The notes under the pieces were generated by a model, which worked only from the letters and a program-made list of their open reading frames with translations, was not told the DNA's origin and ran no database searches. This document shows positions 1 through 8,192 of a stretch of DNA of 33,422 bases, one piece after another (position 1 is the stretch's first letter; every line of letters starts with the position of its first letter). This DNA is from Deltaproteobacteria bacterium (GTDB lineage: Bacteria > Desulfobacterota > Binatia > UBA1149 > CAITLU01). The DNA lies in contig JACRCR010000115.1 in NCBI GenBank assembly GCA_016218925.1, positions 1 to 33,422 on the forward strand, written 5' to 3'. The position numbers were made by a program, and so were the translations under genes.

Positions 1-1209
1 CGCTGCTACGAAGCCCCCACTTCGAGCGATAGCGAGCCGGCTCCGATCCCGCGTCTTGCGCTCAGCGCCGAGCCGGTCGTACTGCGTCATCTGGTCGCAG
101 CCGGGCCAGCGGCACGCTCCCAGGCCCATACTGGCGCGGACATCTGGAACGACTACGAGCTCCCCGATGGCGCGGCGATCCTCGATGCGGTCACCGCCAG
201 CGGGCTTCGCGGACGTGGCGGCGCCGCCTATCTCTCCGGCGCCAAATGGAAGGTCGCGCGCGATACTGCGGCGCCGGTTCGCTACGTGGTCGCCAACGGC
301 GACGAGGGCGATCCCGGCGCCTACATCGACCGCCTCCTTCTCGAAGAAGCGCCGCACTCGGTGCTGGCCGGCATGGTGGCGTGCGGCCGCGCGACCGGTG
401 CTGCACGCGGCGTGATCTACGTGCGCGCCGAATATCCGCGTGCCGCCGCTCGGGTACGCCAGGCCGTGGCCGAGGCGCAGGCGCGCGGTCTGCTGGGCGG
501 CATGCAGATGAGCGTGGTCAGCGGAGCCGGCTCCTACGTGGCCGGCGAGGAGACCGCGCTGCTGCGATCGATCGAAGGTCTTCGGGCCGAGCCGAGGCCT
601 AAGCCTCCGTATCCGGCCAGCAGCGGCCTTTACGGTCTGCCGACGATCGTCCACAACGTCGAGACCCTCTCGGTGATTCCGTGGGTCGTCGGCAATCGGC
701 GCCGCGCCGATACCAAGGCGGTGTGTCTGTCCGGTGCAGTCGCTCGCCCTGGCGTGGTCGAAGTGGATCTCGGCACTTCGCTGCGCCGGGTTCTGGAGGA
801 AGGCGGCGGCGGTCCTGGTGCCGGCTGTGTCTGGAAGATGGCTCTGATCGGCGGCCCGCTCGGGCGCGTGGTTGGCGCCGCGGATTTCGACGTCGCGCTG
901 TCGTTCGCGAACCTCCCGGGCATGGGCCACGCCGGCGTCGTAGTGTTCGATCAAACGGTTTCGGCGCGCGCGCTGGCCGAGCACCTGTTCGGCTTTGCCC
1001 GCAGCGAATCGTGCGGGACCTGTGCACCTTGTCGCATCGGCTCCTGGCAACTCGTGTCGCGCCGCAGCACCGGCGAACTCGAGCGGCTACTCGAGACGAT
1101 GGAAGCAGGCAGCCTGTGCGGGTTCGGCCAGGGCGTGCCGCGGCCGCTGCGTGATCTTCTGCGCCTCTACGGTGACGAAGTTACCGGCGCGCGCGGAGCG
1201 GCGAAATGA
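1..1209 (+). CDS. fdsB: NAD+-dependent formate dehydrogenase beta subunit (NuoE/NuoF-type), 5' partial
   Basis: The frame is open from base 1, so the start lies outside the window; 402 codons are visible. The protein carries FMN, NAD(H) and a [4Fe-4S] cluster and passes electrons from the formate-oxidising subunit to NAD+. Visible NuoF landmarks, numbered from the window edge, are the FMN/NAD glycine motif GRGGAAYLSGAKW near 73-85, NGDEGDPGAYIDR near 99-111, GSYVAGEETALL, an SLBB-type segment (VCLSGAVARPGVVEV), and the cluster ligands ESCGTCAPCR followed by a distal Cys in GSLCGFG. The first residues, RCYEAP, resemble the last Cys of a NuoE-like [2Fe-2S] site, which suggests a NuoE-NuoF fusion as in FdsB-type or HoxF-type subunits; this is inference. 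The next gene is a NuoG-type formate dehydrogenase, which favours formate over H2 or complex I as the partner system. The stop TGA lies at 1207-1209, inside a short repeat. Confidence 0.9.
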   Translation, partial: RCYEAPTSSDSEPAPIPRLALSAEPVVLRHLVAAGPAARSQAHTGADIWNDYELPDGAAILDAVTASGLRGRGGAAYLSGAKWKVARDTAAPVRYVVANGDEGDPGAYIDRLLLEEAPHSVLAGMVACGRATGAARGVIYVRAEYPRAAARVRQAVAEAQARGLLGGMQMSVVSGAGSYVAGEETALLRSIEGLRAEPRPKPPYPASSGLYGLPTIVHNVETLSVIPWVVGNRRRADTKAVCLSGAVARPGVVEVDLGTSLRRVLEEGGGGPGAGCVWKMALIGGPLGRVVGAADFDVALSFANLPGMGHAGVVVFDQTVSARALAEHLFGFARSESCGTCAPCRIGSWQLVSRRSTGELERLLETMEAGSLCGFGQGVPRPLRDLLRLYGDEVTGARGAAK

Positions 1210-1290
1210 CGCGCGCGCGCCGCTGCGGAGCGCTGAAATGACGCGCGCGCGCCGCGGACGCAGCGCGCGCCGCTGCGGAGCGGGTCGATG
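1192..1290 (+). repeat. Imperfect tandem repeat spanning the fdsB stop and fdhA start
   Basis: A unit of about 32 bp, with core GCGGAGCG then GAAATGACGCGCGCGCGCCG, occurs at about 1195-1223 and again at 1227-1255. A third, diverged copy leads into the fdhA start. A 20-bp stretch at 1213-1232 recurs exactly at 1263-1282. Each copy carries an ATGAC: the first contains the fdsB TGA stop (ATGA at 1206-1209), the second ATGA is at 1238-1241, and the third supplies the fdhA ATG at 1288. The block looks like a duplicated stop/start coupling junction. Confidence 0.75.
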
Positions 1291-3954
1291 ACACTGCGTC
1301 TCAATGGTCGCGACGTGGCCGGCGGGGGGACACTCCTCGATGTCTGCCGTCGCGAGCGAGTCGCGGTGCCGGCCTTGTGCCACGACGATCGAGTGGAACC
1401 GGGCGGGCACTGCCGGGCCTGCATGGTCGAAGTGGATGGGCGACTGGCGCCGGCGTGCACGACTGCGGCAACCGACGGCGCGGTGGTCGACAGCGACAGC
1501 GCGCGCGTTCGCGACTACCGGCGCGACCTCGGCGAGTTGATGGCGGCCGAGTCCGAGCCGCGCGCGAGGGTCGCTGCGCTCGTGCAGGAGTGGGGCGTGC
1601 AAGGCTCGCGCTACCGGCGCGATGCGCTGCACGCCACGCCGCTGCGCGACACACAGCACCCGTTCCTGCGTCTGGATATGTCGGCGTGCATCTTGTGCCG
1701 CCTGTGCGCGAGGGTTTGCGCCGAGGTTCAGGGGCAGTTCGTCTACGCGGTGGAGGGACGCGGCGCGGGCGCGCGGCTGAGTTGGGGCCCAGGCGCGTTT
1801 TCCGACACCGCTTGCGTCGCGTGCGGCGCTTGCGTGTCGGCGTGTCCCACCGGCGCGATCTCGGACGTCGATCGCTCCTCTGTCGAACGCGCTGCGATGC
1901 CTGCGTCTACTCGCCAGCGCGGCGCGCGGCAGACGATCGATCGAGTTGTGCGTACGACGTGCGCCTACTGCGGGGTCGGGTGTCAGCTCGACGTTGCGGT
2001 TGCCGGCGACGACATCGCATTCATCGAGGGGGCGGCATCTGCGGTCAACCACCGACACCTTTGCGTCAAAGGTCGCTATTTGCACTCTTTTGCGCGGCAC
2101 CCCGAGCGGCTGACGTCGCCGCTGCTGCGGCGTGGCAAGCGACTGGTTGCGGTGTCGTGGCAGGAGGCGATCGCCTACGTCGCCTCCGAGCTGGCGCGTT
2201 ACCGCGACCGCACCGCGGTTCTGGCGTCGTCGCGCTGCACCAACGAGGAAAATTACCTGCTGCAGAAGTGGGCGCGCGCCGGTCTCCACACCAACAACGT
2301 CGACTGCTGCGCGCGCGTCTGCCACGCTCCGAGCGCCGCAGGGATGCGTCGATCGTTCGGCGCCGGCGCGGCGACCAACTCGCTGGCCGACATCGAAGCG
2401 TCGGACCTGCTTTTCGTGTGCGGCTCCAACACCACCGAGAGTCACCCCGTGGTCGGCGCGCGCGTGAAGCAGGCGGTACTCGCCGGCGCGCGGCTGGTGG
2501 TGGTGGATCCGCGCCGTACCGAACTCGCGGCCCTGGCCGACGTGCACCTGGCGCCGCGTCTCGGCACCAACGTTCCGCTGCTCAACTCGCTGGCTGCGGT
2601 GATCGTCGAGGAAGGCCTGTGCGATGACTCATTCGTTGCCGAGCGCACGCGAGGTTTCGACGAATTCGCACGCTTCGTCTCGGACTACCGTCCCGAAGCG
2701 GTGGAGAGTGTCACCGGGGTGCCTGCGCGGGAGGTGCGCACGGCGGCGCGCATGTACGCCGGCGCGCGCTCGCCGATGCAGCTTCACGGTCTCGGTGTCA
2801 CAGAACACGTACAGGGCGCCGAGGCGGTGATGCTGCTGTGTAATCTGGCTCTGCTGTGCGGCGCGGTGGGTCGCGATGGTGTCGGTGTGAATCCGCTGCG
2901 TGGACAGAACAACGTGCAGGGCGCCGCCGACATGGGCTGCCAGCCCGACCTGATGACCGGCTACGCGCCGGTCGCCGACGCAGCCGCGCGCAGTCGTTTC
3001 GAAGCGCTCTGGCACCGCCCGGTGCCGTCATCGCCGGGACTGACGCTGCCGCGCATGTACGAGGCGATCGATTGCGGCGACATTCGCGCGATGTTCCTGC
3101 TCGGCGAGAACGTGGTGCAGACCGACCCCGATGCGCAGCGCGTTCGCGCGCGCCTGGCCAACCTGGAGTTGCTGGTGGTCCAGGAAATCTTCCTGACCGA
3201 GACCGCACGCATGGCCCACGTCGTGCTGCCCGGCGCGAGCGCTTTCGAGAAGGACGGGACTTTCACCAACGCTGAGCGCCGCGTGCAGCGGGTGCGCCGC
3301 GTGCTTGCGCCTCCGGGCCAGGCCAGGGCGGACTCGGAGATCCTGTGCGACCTGATGAGAGCGGCGGGACTCGCGGCCGACTACGCGGGTGCGCGCGAGA
3401 TTTTCGACGAGATTCGCGCGCTGGCGCCGATGCTGGCCGGTGCCGACTACGACGCCGTCGAGGCACAGGGACTGCAATGGCCGGTGACGCCCGCTCATCC
3501 CCGGGGGACTGCGACGTTGCATCGAGACGGCTTCGGCAGCGGCGCGAAGGCTCCGCTCCACTGTGTCGCGTTCACGCCATCGCCAGCGCTGGCCGGCGAT
3601 GCGCGACGGCCTCTGCGACTGACCACCGGCCGCGTGCTGGAGCACTACAACAGCGGATCGATGACCCGCCGCAGCGAAGCGCTGCGCCTGGCCTGCGCCG
3701 ACTTCCTCGAGATCCATCCCGACGACGCCCGGGTGCGAGGCGTGGTCGACGGCGACGCGGTGATGGTCGCCAGCGAGTTCGGCGAGGCCGCAGCGGTTGC
3801 GGCGGTGACCGACACGGTGCCGCCGGGAACTCTTTTCCTGAGCTTTCATTTCCCGGAGACTGGTACCAATTCTGTCACCTCCGACGTAGTCGATCGGCTG
3901 TCGGATTGTCCCGAGTACAAGGTGACGGCGGTCGAGGTCCGTCGGGCCGAGTAG
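1288..3954 (+). CDS. fdhA: Formate dehydrogenase alpha subunit, NuoG-like, Mo/W-bisMGD, Cys-type
   Basis: This is the catalytic subunit (888 aa) that oxidises formate to CO2 at a molybdenum or tungsten bis-MGD centre. The domain order is a [2Fe-2S] ferredoxin domain with C31, C42, C45 and C57, a bacterial-type two-cluster ferredoxin region (ACILCRLCARVC, then TACVACGACVSACPTGA), the molybdopterin [4Fe-4S] motif TTCAYCGVGC with HLCVKGR, and the large molybdopterin oxidoreductase domains. The metal-ligand segment NNVDCCARVCHAPS matches E. coli FdhF, with Cys345 where FdhF has selenocysteine 140, so no Sec machinery is needed. Conserved downstream blocks include GSNTTESHPVVGARVKQA, PLRGQNNVQGAADMG and KDGTFTNAERRVQ. 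The length fits FdsA/Fdh1A alpha subunits of roughly 900-990 aa. The ATG at 1288 is preceded by GCGGAGCGGG. No fdsC/fdhD accessory gene follows. The partner is the beta subunit 78 bp upstream. Confidence 0.93.
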   Translation: MTLRLNGRDVAGGGTLLDVCRRERVAVPALCHDDRVEPGGHCRACMVEVDGRLAPACTTAATDGAVVDSDSARVRDYRRDLGELMAAESEPRARVAALVQEWGVQGSRYRRDALHATPLRDTQHPFLRLDMSACILCRLCARVCAEVQGQFVYAVEGRGAGARLSWGPGAFSDTACVACGACVSACPTGAISDVDRSSVERAAMPASTRQRGARQTIDRVVRTTCAYCGVGCQLDVAVAGDDIAFIEGAASAVNHRHLCVKGRYLHSFARHPERLTSPLLRRGKRLVAVSWQEAIAYVASELARYRDRTAVLASSRCTNEENYLLQKWARAGLHTNNVDCCARVCHAPSAAGMRRSFGAGAATNSLADIEASDLLFVCGSNTTESHPVVGARVKQAVLAGARLVVVDPRRTELAALADVHLAPRLGTNVPLLNSLAAVIVEEGLCDDSFVAERTRGFDEFARFVSDYRPEAVESVTGVPAREVRTAARMYAGARSPMQLHGLGVTEHVQGAEAVMLLCNLALLCGAVGRDGVGVNPLRGQNNVQGAADMGCQPDLMTGYAPVADAAARSRFEALWHRPVPSSPGLTLPRMYEAIDCGDIRAMFLLGENVVQTDPDAQRVRARLANLELLVVQEIFLTETARMAHVVLPGASAFEKDGTFTNAERRVQRVRRVLAPPGQARADSEILCDLMRAAGLAADYAGAREIFDEIRALAPMLAGADYDAVEAQGLQWPVTPAHPRGTATLHRDGFGSGAKAPLHCVAFTPSPALAGDARRPLRLTTGRVLEHYNSGSMTRRSEALRLACADFLEIHPDDARVRGVVDGDAVMVASEFGEAAAVAAVTDTVPPGTLFLSFHFPETGTNSVTSDVVDRLSDCPEYKVTAVEVRRAE

Positions 3955-4350
3955 TCCTGCAAGAGGGGCCCCCCGATTCGTCCTTGAGGCCATGCCCGCC
4001 TGGGTGAACCGCAGCCCCCAAGGCGAGATCGGCTGCCTGCACGTTGAAACCCGCAGGTTCCGGGGCGCTCCAGCGTTTGGCGCTCGCGGCCGGTCGGGTT
4101 CTCGCGCCGGCGCGTGGCCGAAAATGCGAAGCCGGTCCCGGGCGCGAGGGACGATTCGGCGTCGACGCGACGGCCGGAGGGTTGAGATAGCCGGGAGCGC
4201 GCGACACACTCGCCTTCAGCCCTCAGGGGGGGGGATCTCGTGAGCGATCGAACGCGTTCGATAAGTTCGTGGAGACACCATAGATTACGGCTCATCGCAG
4301 CTCTCACGGAAATCACCGCGATCCGAGAGGATCCGCGGAGGAGCGAAACA
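3955..4350. other. Intergenic region upstream of the beta-propeller gene
   Basis: These 396 bp hold no convincing gene; the short frames are Arg-rich shadows. I see a short GGGGCCCC palindrome just after the fdhA stop (3965-3972), a run of nine G at 4226-4234 and a perfect 16-bp palindrome at 4247-4262. The promoter of the downstream secreted-protein gene probably lies here, but I could not assign -35 and -10 boxes. A GTG at 4240 opens an in-frame N-terminal extension of the next gene. I rejected it because a strong ribosome-binding site and a signal peptide start at 4351. Confidence 0.5.
4247..4262. promoter_or_regulatory. Perfect 16-bp palindrome, candidate operator
   Basis: The sequence ATCGAACGCGTTCGAT is its own reverse complement. 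It lies 88 bp before the start codon of the secreted beta-propeller gene and 13 bp after a run of nine G. The size and position suit a dimeric repressor site. No regulator gene is adjacent, so the binding protein is unknown. Confidence 0.35.
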
Positions 4351-6354
4351 ATGGCAACGAAGAGTGGAACCGCACAGAGATTATCAACCGTCGCCCTGAT
4401 CCTTCTCGGAATGATCGCGCTGCCGCGCGTGAGTGAGGGCGCGAACTGGCCGCTGTGGAGGGGCGACGCCGGCAATTCCGGCAGTTCCTCCGAGACGATC
4501 GTACTTCCCCTGACCCTTCGCTGGCACTCGACCGCGCCGGACGTCGAAGAAAACGGCGTCGTCGTGGCCAACGGCGTTGCATACATGTCGACCGAGAACG
4601 GGTTTCTGCACGCGTTCTCGGTCGCGACCGGCTTCGAGGTCGCGGGTTTCCCGGTGGTTACAGCGGCTTCGTACGGTACCCCGGCGGTCGATCTGGCCAA
4701 TGGGAAAGTGTACGTGCTTGCAGCCGCGACGCTTCATGCGCGCAACCTGGACGGTACTGCGGCGTGGACCGCGGCGGTCGGGGCCACCGGCAGCAACTAT
4801 TCCGAGGGGCCGGTCGTAGAGGATGGATTCGTCTACGTCGTGGCGGGCGGCGCTATCAAGAAGTTCGATGCGGCAGGAGTGTTGCAATGGACATCGTCGC
4901 CGGCCGGGACTCTGGCGGGCGGCACCCAGGCATCGATCATGGGCGGCCACCTGTACGCGAACAACGAGAGCGGCGCGATACGCAAGTACGACAAGGCGAC
5001 CGGAGTCGAGGTCACGACCGGAGGCTTCCCGATCACGACCGCGGGCAGCGTCAGCGCACCGACGACGGTGAACGGTGCGATCTACTACAAAGCCGACGTT
5101 CTGTATGCGTACAGCGCGACGGACGGGACTCTGCTGTGGTCCGCTGCGGCCGGCGGCTACAGTAACTACTCAGGCTCGCCGGCAGTCTCCAACGGGACGG
5201 TCTACGTGTACGGATGGGATGGCCTGCTGTATGCCTTCGATGCCGCCACGGGCGTCCCCGAGACGGGCTTCCCGTCGGCAGCGCTGAACACGGCGTTCGA
5301 CCGCAACTACGGCTCGCCGGCGGTCGCGGGCGACAAGGTTTTCGTCGGCGCCGGTACGACCCAGAAACTGAAGGTCGTGGGCGCGGCCGGAACGGCCAAC
5401 GCAGGCGTGGTCCTCGAGGAGGACCTGACGTTTTCCGCCGACCCGCAGGGGTTCGACCTGTGCTCGCCTGCGATATCCGACGGTTGGGTGTTCGGCATGC
5501 TCGACGGCGGCGGCCTGTACGCGTTCCAGGGCTTGCTCGGCCCGTCGAGCGGTGTCGTCGAGATCAATGACGGCGCGTCGTGTACCGAGTCGCAAGACGT
5601 GACGTTGGCGCTCGACAACGGCGGAAATTCCTCGATCACCGAGATGATCATCTCCGAGGACCCCTTCTTCACGGGGGCTTCTTATGAGCCGTTCGCGGCG
5701 ACCAAGAACTGGGCGCTGTCGGCCGGCTTCGGGACCAAGACGGTCTACGTCAAGCTCAAGGATTCGACAGGACTCGAGTCGAACGTCTTCAGCGATTCGA
5801 TCGACTACCTCGACAACTGCCAGACCATCGACCTCACCCCCGCGCAGGCGACCAATCCGATCAACACCCCGCACACCGTGACCGCGACGGTCGAAGACAG
5901 CAGTCAGGTCGCGCAGCCCGGCGTGGAGGTGACGTTCGAAGTCGTCTCGGGCCCGAACATCGGTGCCGCCGGCGTTTGCAGTGCCAACGCCGACTGCGTC
6001 ACCGATGCCAACGGTGAAGTGAGCTTCACCTACACGGGCAGTGGAGGCATCGGCACCGACCTCATCCGCGGCTGCTTCGTGAACCAGAGCGAGGGCCAGA
6101 CCTGCTCCCAGCCAGTCTCCAAGGAATGGATTTCGGGCGGTTGCCCGCAAGACTGCGGCGACCCGGCGGTGGCGCATCCGACCATCACCGCGGTCGATGC
6201 CGGCTACATCCTGCGGACCGCGGTCGAGCTGGAAGAATGTCTGCTTTGCATCTGCGATCTCGACAACAGCGGCAGTGTTTTGGCTGACGACGCGCTGGCC
6301 GACCTCAGGTATGCGGTAGGCTTGCCCGAGGAACTCAACTGTCCTGACTTCTGA
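4351..6354 (+). CDS. Secreted PQQ-like beta-propeller protein with Ig-like (Big_1) and dockerin-like domains
   Basis: The start is the ATG at 4351, with GGAGGAG at 4337-4343 seven bases upstream, and it opens a signal peptide of about 31 residues (MATKSGTAQRLSTVALILLG, ending VSEGA). The mature part begins NWPLWRGDAGNSG. It continues as BamB/PQQ-like beta-propeller blades with repeated GxVYxxxxDGxLYAFDAATG-type units up to about residue 400. A beta-rich linker follows with a DSTGLESNVFSDSIDYLD segment. Next comes a Big_1-type invasin Ig domain (HTVTATVEDSSQVAQPGVEV, then TDANGEVSFTYTG). The C-terminus is Cys-rich and dockerin-like: CDLDNSGSVLADDALADLR carries EF-hand-like acidic positions, and an imperfect first helix unit precedes it (TAVDAGYILRTAV). 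The protein is likely at the cell surface or extracellular. Ligand and role are unknown; despite the fold it is not a BamB orthologue by architecture. The length is 667 aa. Confidence 0.8.
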   Translation: MATKSGTAQRLSTVALILLGMIALPRVSEGANWPLWRGDAGNSGSSSETIVLPLTLRWHSTAPDVEENGVVVANGVAYMSTENGFLHAFSVATGFEVAGFPVVTAASYGTPAVDLANGKVYVLAAATLHARNLDGTAAWTAAVGATGSNYSEGPVVEDGFVYVVAGGAIKKFDAAGVLQWTSSPAGTLAGGTQASIMGGHLYANNESGAIRKYDKATGVEVTTGGFPITTAGSVSAPTTVNGAIYYKADVLYAYSATDGTLLWSAAAGGYSNYSGSPAVSNGTVYVYGWDGLLYAFDAATGVPETGFPSAALNTAFDRNYGSPAVAGDKVFVGAGTTQKLKVVGAAGTANAGVVLEEDLTFSADPQGFDLCSPAISDGWVFGMLDGGGLYAFQGLLGPSSGVVEINDGASCTESQDVTLALDNGGNSSITEMIISEDPFFTGASYEPFAATKNWALSAGFGTKTVYVKLKDSTGLESNVFSDSIDYLDNCQTIDLTPAQATNPINTPHTVTATVEDSSQVAQPGVEVTFEVVSGPNIGAAGVCSANADCVTDANGEVSFTYTGSGGIGTDLIRGCFVNQSEGQTCSQPVSKEWISGGCPQDCGDPAVAHPTITAVDAGYILRTAVELEECLLCICDLDNSGSVLADDALADLRYAVGLPEELNCPDF

Positions 6355-6363
6355 CCGTTCGGG

Positions 6364-6405
6364 AGCGGCCGGTCGCGCCAGCATTGTCTGACGTGACCGG
6401 CCGCT
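6364..6405 (+). terminator. Strong GC hairpin after the beta-propeller gene
   Basis: AGCGGCCGGTC (6364-6374) pairs perfectly with GACCGGCCGCT (6395-6405), an 11-bp stem that can extend inward by three pairs, one of them G-T. It starts 9 bp after the stop codon of the upstream gene and ends 15 bp before the next ATG. No T-run follows, so it is either a factor-assisted terminator or an mRNA-stability or attenuation element. Confidence 0.5.
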
Positions 6406-6420
6406 TCGACTCCGCAAACG

Positions 6421-6831
6421 ATGGAAGAGATCAAGCGATTCTTCACCCAGGACCGTTACGCGGCGCACTCGGGGATCGAACTCGTGTCGGTGTCACCGGG
6501 CCACGCGGTGGCGCAGATGCGGATCCAGCCGTATCACTTCAACGCGGTAGGTCGCGTGCAGGGCGGGGCGATCTTCACGCTGGCAGACCTTGCGTTCGCT
6601 GCCGCGTCCAACGCCCATGGCAAGGCGGCGGTCGCCATCAACGTCAGCATCACTTACATGAGCGCGGCTGCTTCGGGCACGCTGCGCGCCGAAGCGCGAG
6701 AGCTGACGGCCAATCCGAAGCTGGCCAGCTACACCGTCAACGTCACCGATGACAGTGGCACGTTGGTCGCGGTGTTCCAGGGATTGACCTACCGCAAGGA
6801 CCAGACGCTACCGTGGGTGGCGAAGGGCTGA
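6421..6831 (+). CDS. PaaI-family hotdog-fold acyl-CoA thioesterase
   Basis: This single-domain hotdog thioesterase (136 aa) hydrolyses acyl- or aryl-CoA to the free acid and CoA. Recognition rests on GIELVSVSPGHAVAQM, then FNAVGRVQGGAIFTLADLAFAAASN, which is the PaaI nucleotide-CoA and catalytic block with the conserved Asn and Asp, and on AINVSITYMSAA. The block has QGG where E. coli PaaI has HGG; this variant is common in hotdog thioesterases. The gene converges on iorAB-paaK, so a role in salvaging CoA from stalled aryl-CoA is plausible, though the strands differ and co-expression is not shown. There is no clear Shine-Dalgarno before the ATG, and the strong hairpin ends just upstream, so translation may be weak or structure-dependent. 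Confidence 0.8.
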   Translation: MEEIKRFFTQDRYAAHSGIELVSVSPGHAVAQMRIQPYHFNAVGRVQGGAIFTLADLAFAAASNAHGKAAVAINVSITYMSAAASGTLRAEARELTANPKLASYTVNVTDDSGTLVAVFQGLTYRKDQTLPWVAKG

Positions 6832-6848
6832 ACGCAGAGGTCATCCCT

Positions 6849-6866
6849 GGCCGCGGACTCGCGGCC
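6849..6866. terminator. Hairpin between convergent thioesterase and paaK genes
   Basis: GGCCGCG (6849-6855) pairs with CGCGGCC (6860-6866) around a four-base GACT loop. It sits in the 41-bp gap between two convergent genes, so it could end transcription from both sides. There is no T-tract. Confidence 0.5.
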
Positions 6867-6872
6867 GTAGAC

Positions 6873-8192
6873 TCACATGGCGCGTTGGTCGATAACGCGC
6901 CGGGCTTTGCCCTCGCTGCGCTGGATCGTACGCGGCGCCACCAGCCGCACCACTGCGTGGATGCCGGTGGTCGACTCGATCGAGTGCGCGATCTTCGTCT
7001 GCAACTCCTGTGAATCGCTCGCCGGATCGGAGATCGCCGCCGGCGCGACCTCGACCTGCACTTCCATCCGGTCCAGGTCCTGATCGCGCGTGAGCACGAT
7101 CTGGTAGTGTGGCAGCGTGCCTTCGACCCTCAGCAGCGCCGCCTCGATCTGCGACGGATAGACGTTGACGCCGCGAACGATCAGCATGTCATCGCTGCGC
7201 CGGCCGATGCGGCGGATGCGGCGCAAGCTGCGCCCGCAGTCGCACGGTCCGGTGACGAACGCGGTGATGTCACGGGTGCGGTAACGGATCATCGGCATCG
7301 CTTCTTTGCTGAGCGTCGTCAGCACCAGCTCGCCTTCGGTTCCATCGGGTACGCGCTCTAGCGTTTCGGGGTCAATCACCTCGGCCAGGAAGTGGTCTTC
7401 GAAGACGTGCAGTCCGCTGCGGCAGGCACACTCGATGCCGACCCCGGGGCCGATGATCTCCGAAAGCCCGTACATGTCGTAGGCCTCGATGCCGGCCTCG
7501 GTTTCGATCCGCCGGCGCATGCCTTCGGTCCACGGCTCGGCGCCCATCACCGCGAGCCGCAGCGGCAGCGCCTCGATGTCGATCCCCATCTGCTGCGCCT
7601 GGTCGATCAGGTGCAGGAAATAGCTCGGCGTACAGCACACGGCCGTCACGCCGAAATCCTGCATCAGCATCAACTGCCGCTCGGTGTGGCCGGCGGCAGC
7701 GGGAATCACCGTTGCGCCGAGCGCCTCCACGCCGTAGTGCGCTCCGAGGCCGCCGGTGAACAGGCCGTAGCCGTAGGCGATCTGGACGATGTCGCCGTCG
7801 TGCATCCCGCACGACGCGTAGCTGCGCATCATTGTCTCGGTCCACACCGCGATGTCGCGAGGCGTGTAGGCGACGACGATCGGTTTTCCGGTGGTTCCGC
7901 TCGAGGCGTGCAGCCGCACGATTTCCTTCATCGGGCTGGCCAGCAGCCCGAACGGGTAGGTGTCGCGCAGATCGTCCTTGACCGTGAACGGCAGGGCCGT
8001 CACGTCGCCCAGCGAGCGCACGTCGGCCGGAGCCAGACCCCGTTGCTGCATGCGTTGCCGCAGCAACGGTACGTTGTCGTAGGCCCGCTGCACCGTGCGG
8101 CGCAGCCGCGACAGTTGGGTAGCGTGCAGCGCGTCGAGCGACAGGTAATCGGCGGCGCTGATTGGATGGCGCTGGCGCGACTGGCCGCTCAC
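6873..8192 (-). CDS. paaK: Phenylacetate-CoA ligase family protein
   Basis: This is an AMP-forming ligase (439 aa) that converts an arylacetate such as phenylacetate to its CoA thioester with ATP, in the cytoplasm. The phosphate-binding motif SSGTTGKP is at residues 97-104, preceded by the PaaK-like PFTVKDDLRDTYPFGL. Further landmarks are YGYGLFTGGLGAHYG, DMYGLSEIIGPGVG, and the C-terminal hinge IRRIGRRSDDMLIVRGVNVYP. The length equals the usual PaaK length. The start is GTG and overlaps the iorB stop by four bases (GTGA), which indicates translational coupling. The neighbours iorA and iorB make aryl-acetyl-CoA from aryl-pyruvates, so this enzyme probably activates free arylacetates in the same pathway. 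The exact substrate (phenylacetate, indoleacetate or hydroxyphenylacetate) cannot be read from the sequence. Confidence 0.9.
   Translation of the reverse strand: MSGQSRQRHPISAADYLSLDALHATQLSRLRRTVQRAYDNVPLLRQRMQQRGLAPADVRSLGDVTALPFTVKDDLRDTYPFGLLASPMKEIVRLHASSGTTGKPIVVAYTPRDIAVWTETMMRSYASCGMHDGDIVQIAYGYGLFTGGLGAHYGVEALGATVIPAAAGHTERQLMLMQDFGVTAVCCTPSYFLHLIDQAQQMGIDIEALPLRLAVMGAEPWTEGMRRRIETEAGIEAYDMYGLSEIIGPGVGIECACRSGLHVFEDHFLAEVIDPETLERVPDGTEGELVLTTLSKEAMPMIRYRTRDITAFVTGPCDCGRSLRRIRRIGRRSDDMLIVRGVNVYPSQIEAALLRVEGTLPHYQIVLTRDQDLDRMEVQVEVAPAAISDPASDSQELQTKIAHSIESTTGIHAVVRLVAPRTIQRSEGKARRVIDQRAM

Noticed and set aside
1087-2547. 486-codon minus-strand frame opposite the formate dehydrogenase genes
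   Set aside because: The composition is that of a shadow frame, and the plus-strand product is unmistakable.
4240-4350. N-terminal extension of the beta-propeller protein from a GTG at 4240
   Set aside because: The ATG at 4351 has a strong ribosome-binding site and begins a proper signal peptide; the extension would bury it.
3955-4350. Structured RNA or riboswitch in the leader of the beta-propeller gene
   Set aside because: Only short local pairings were seen and no conserved riboswitch core was recognised; a covariance-model search would be decisive.
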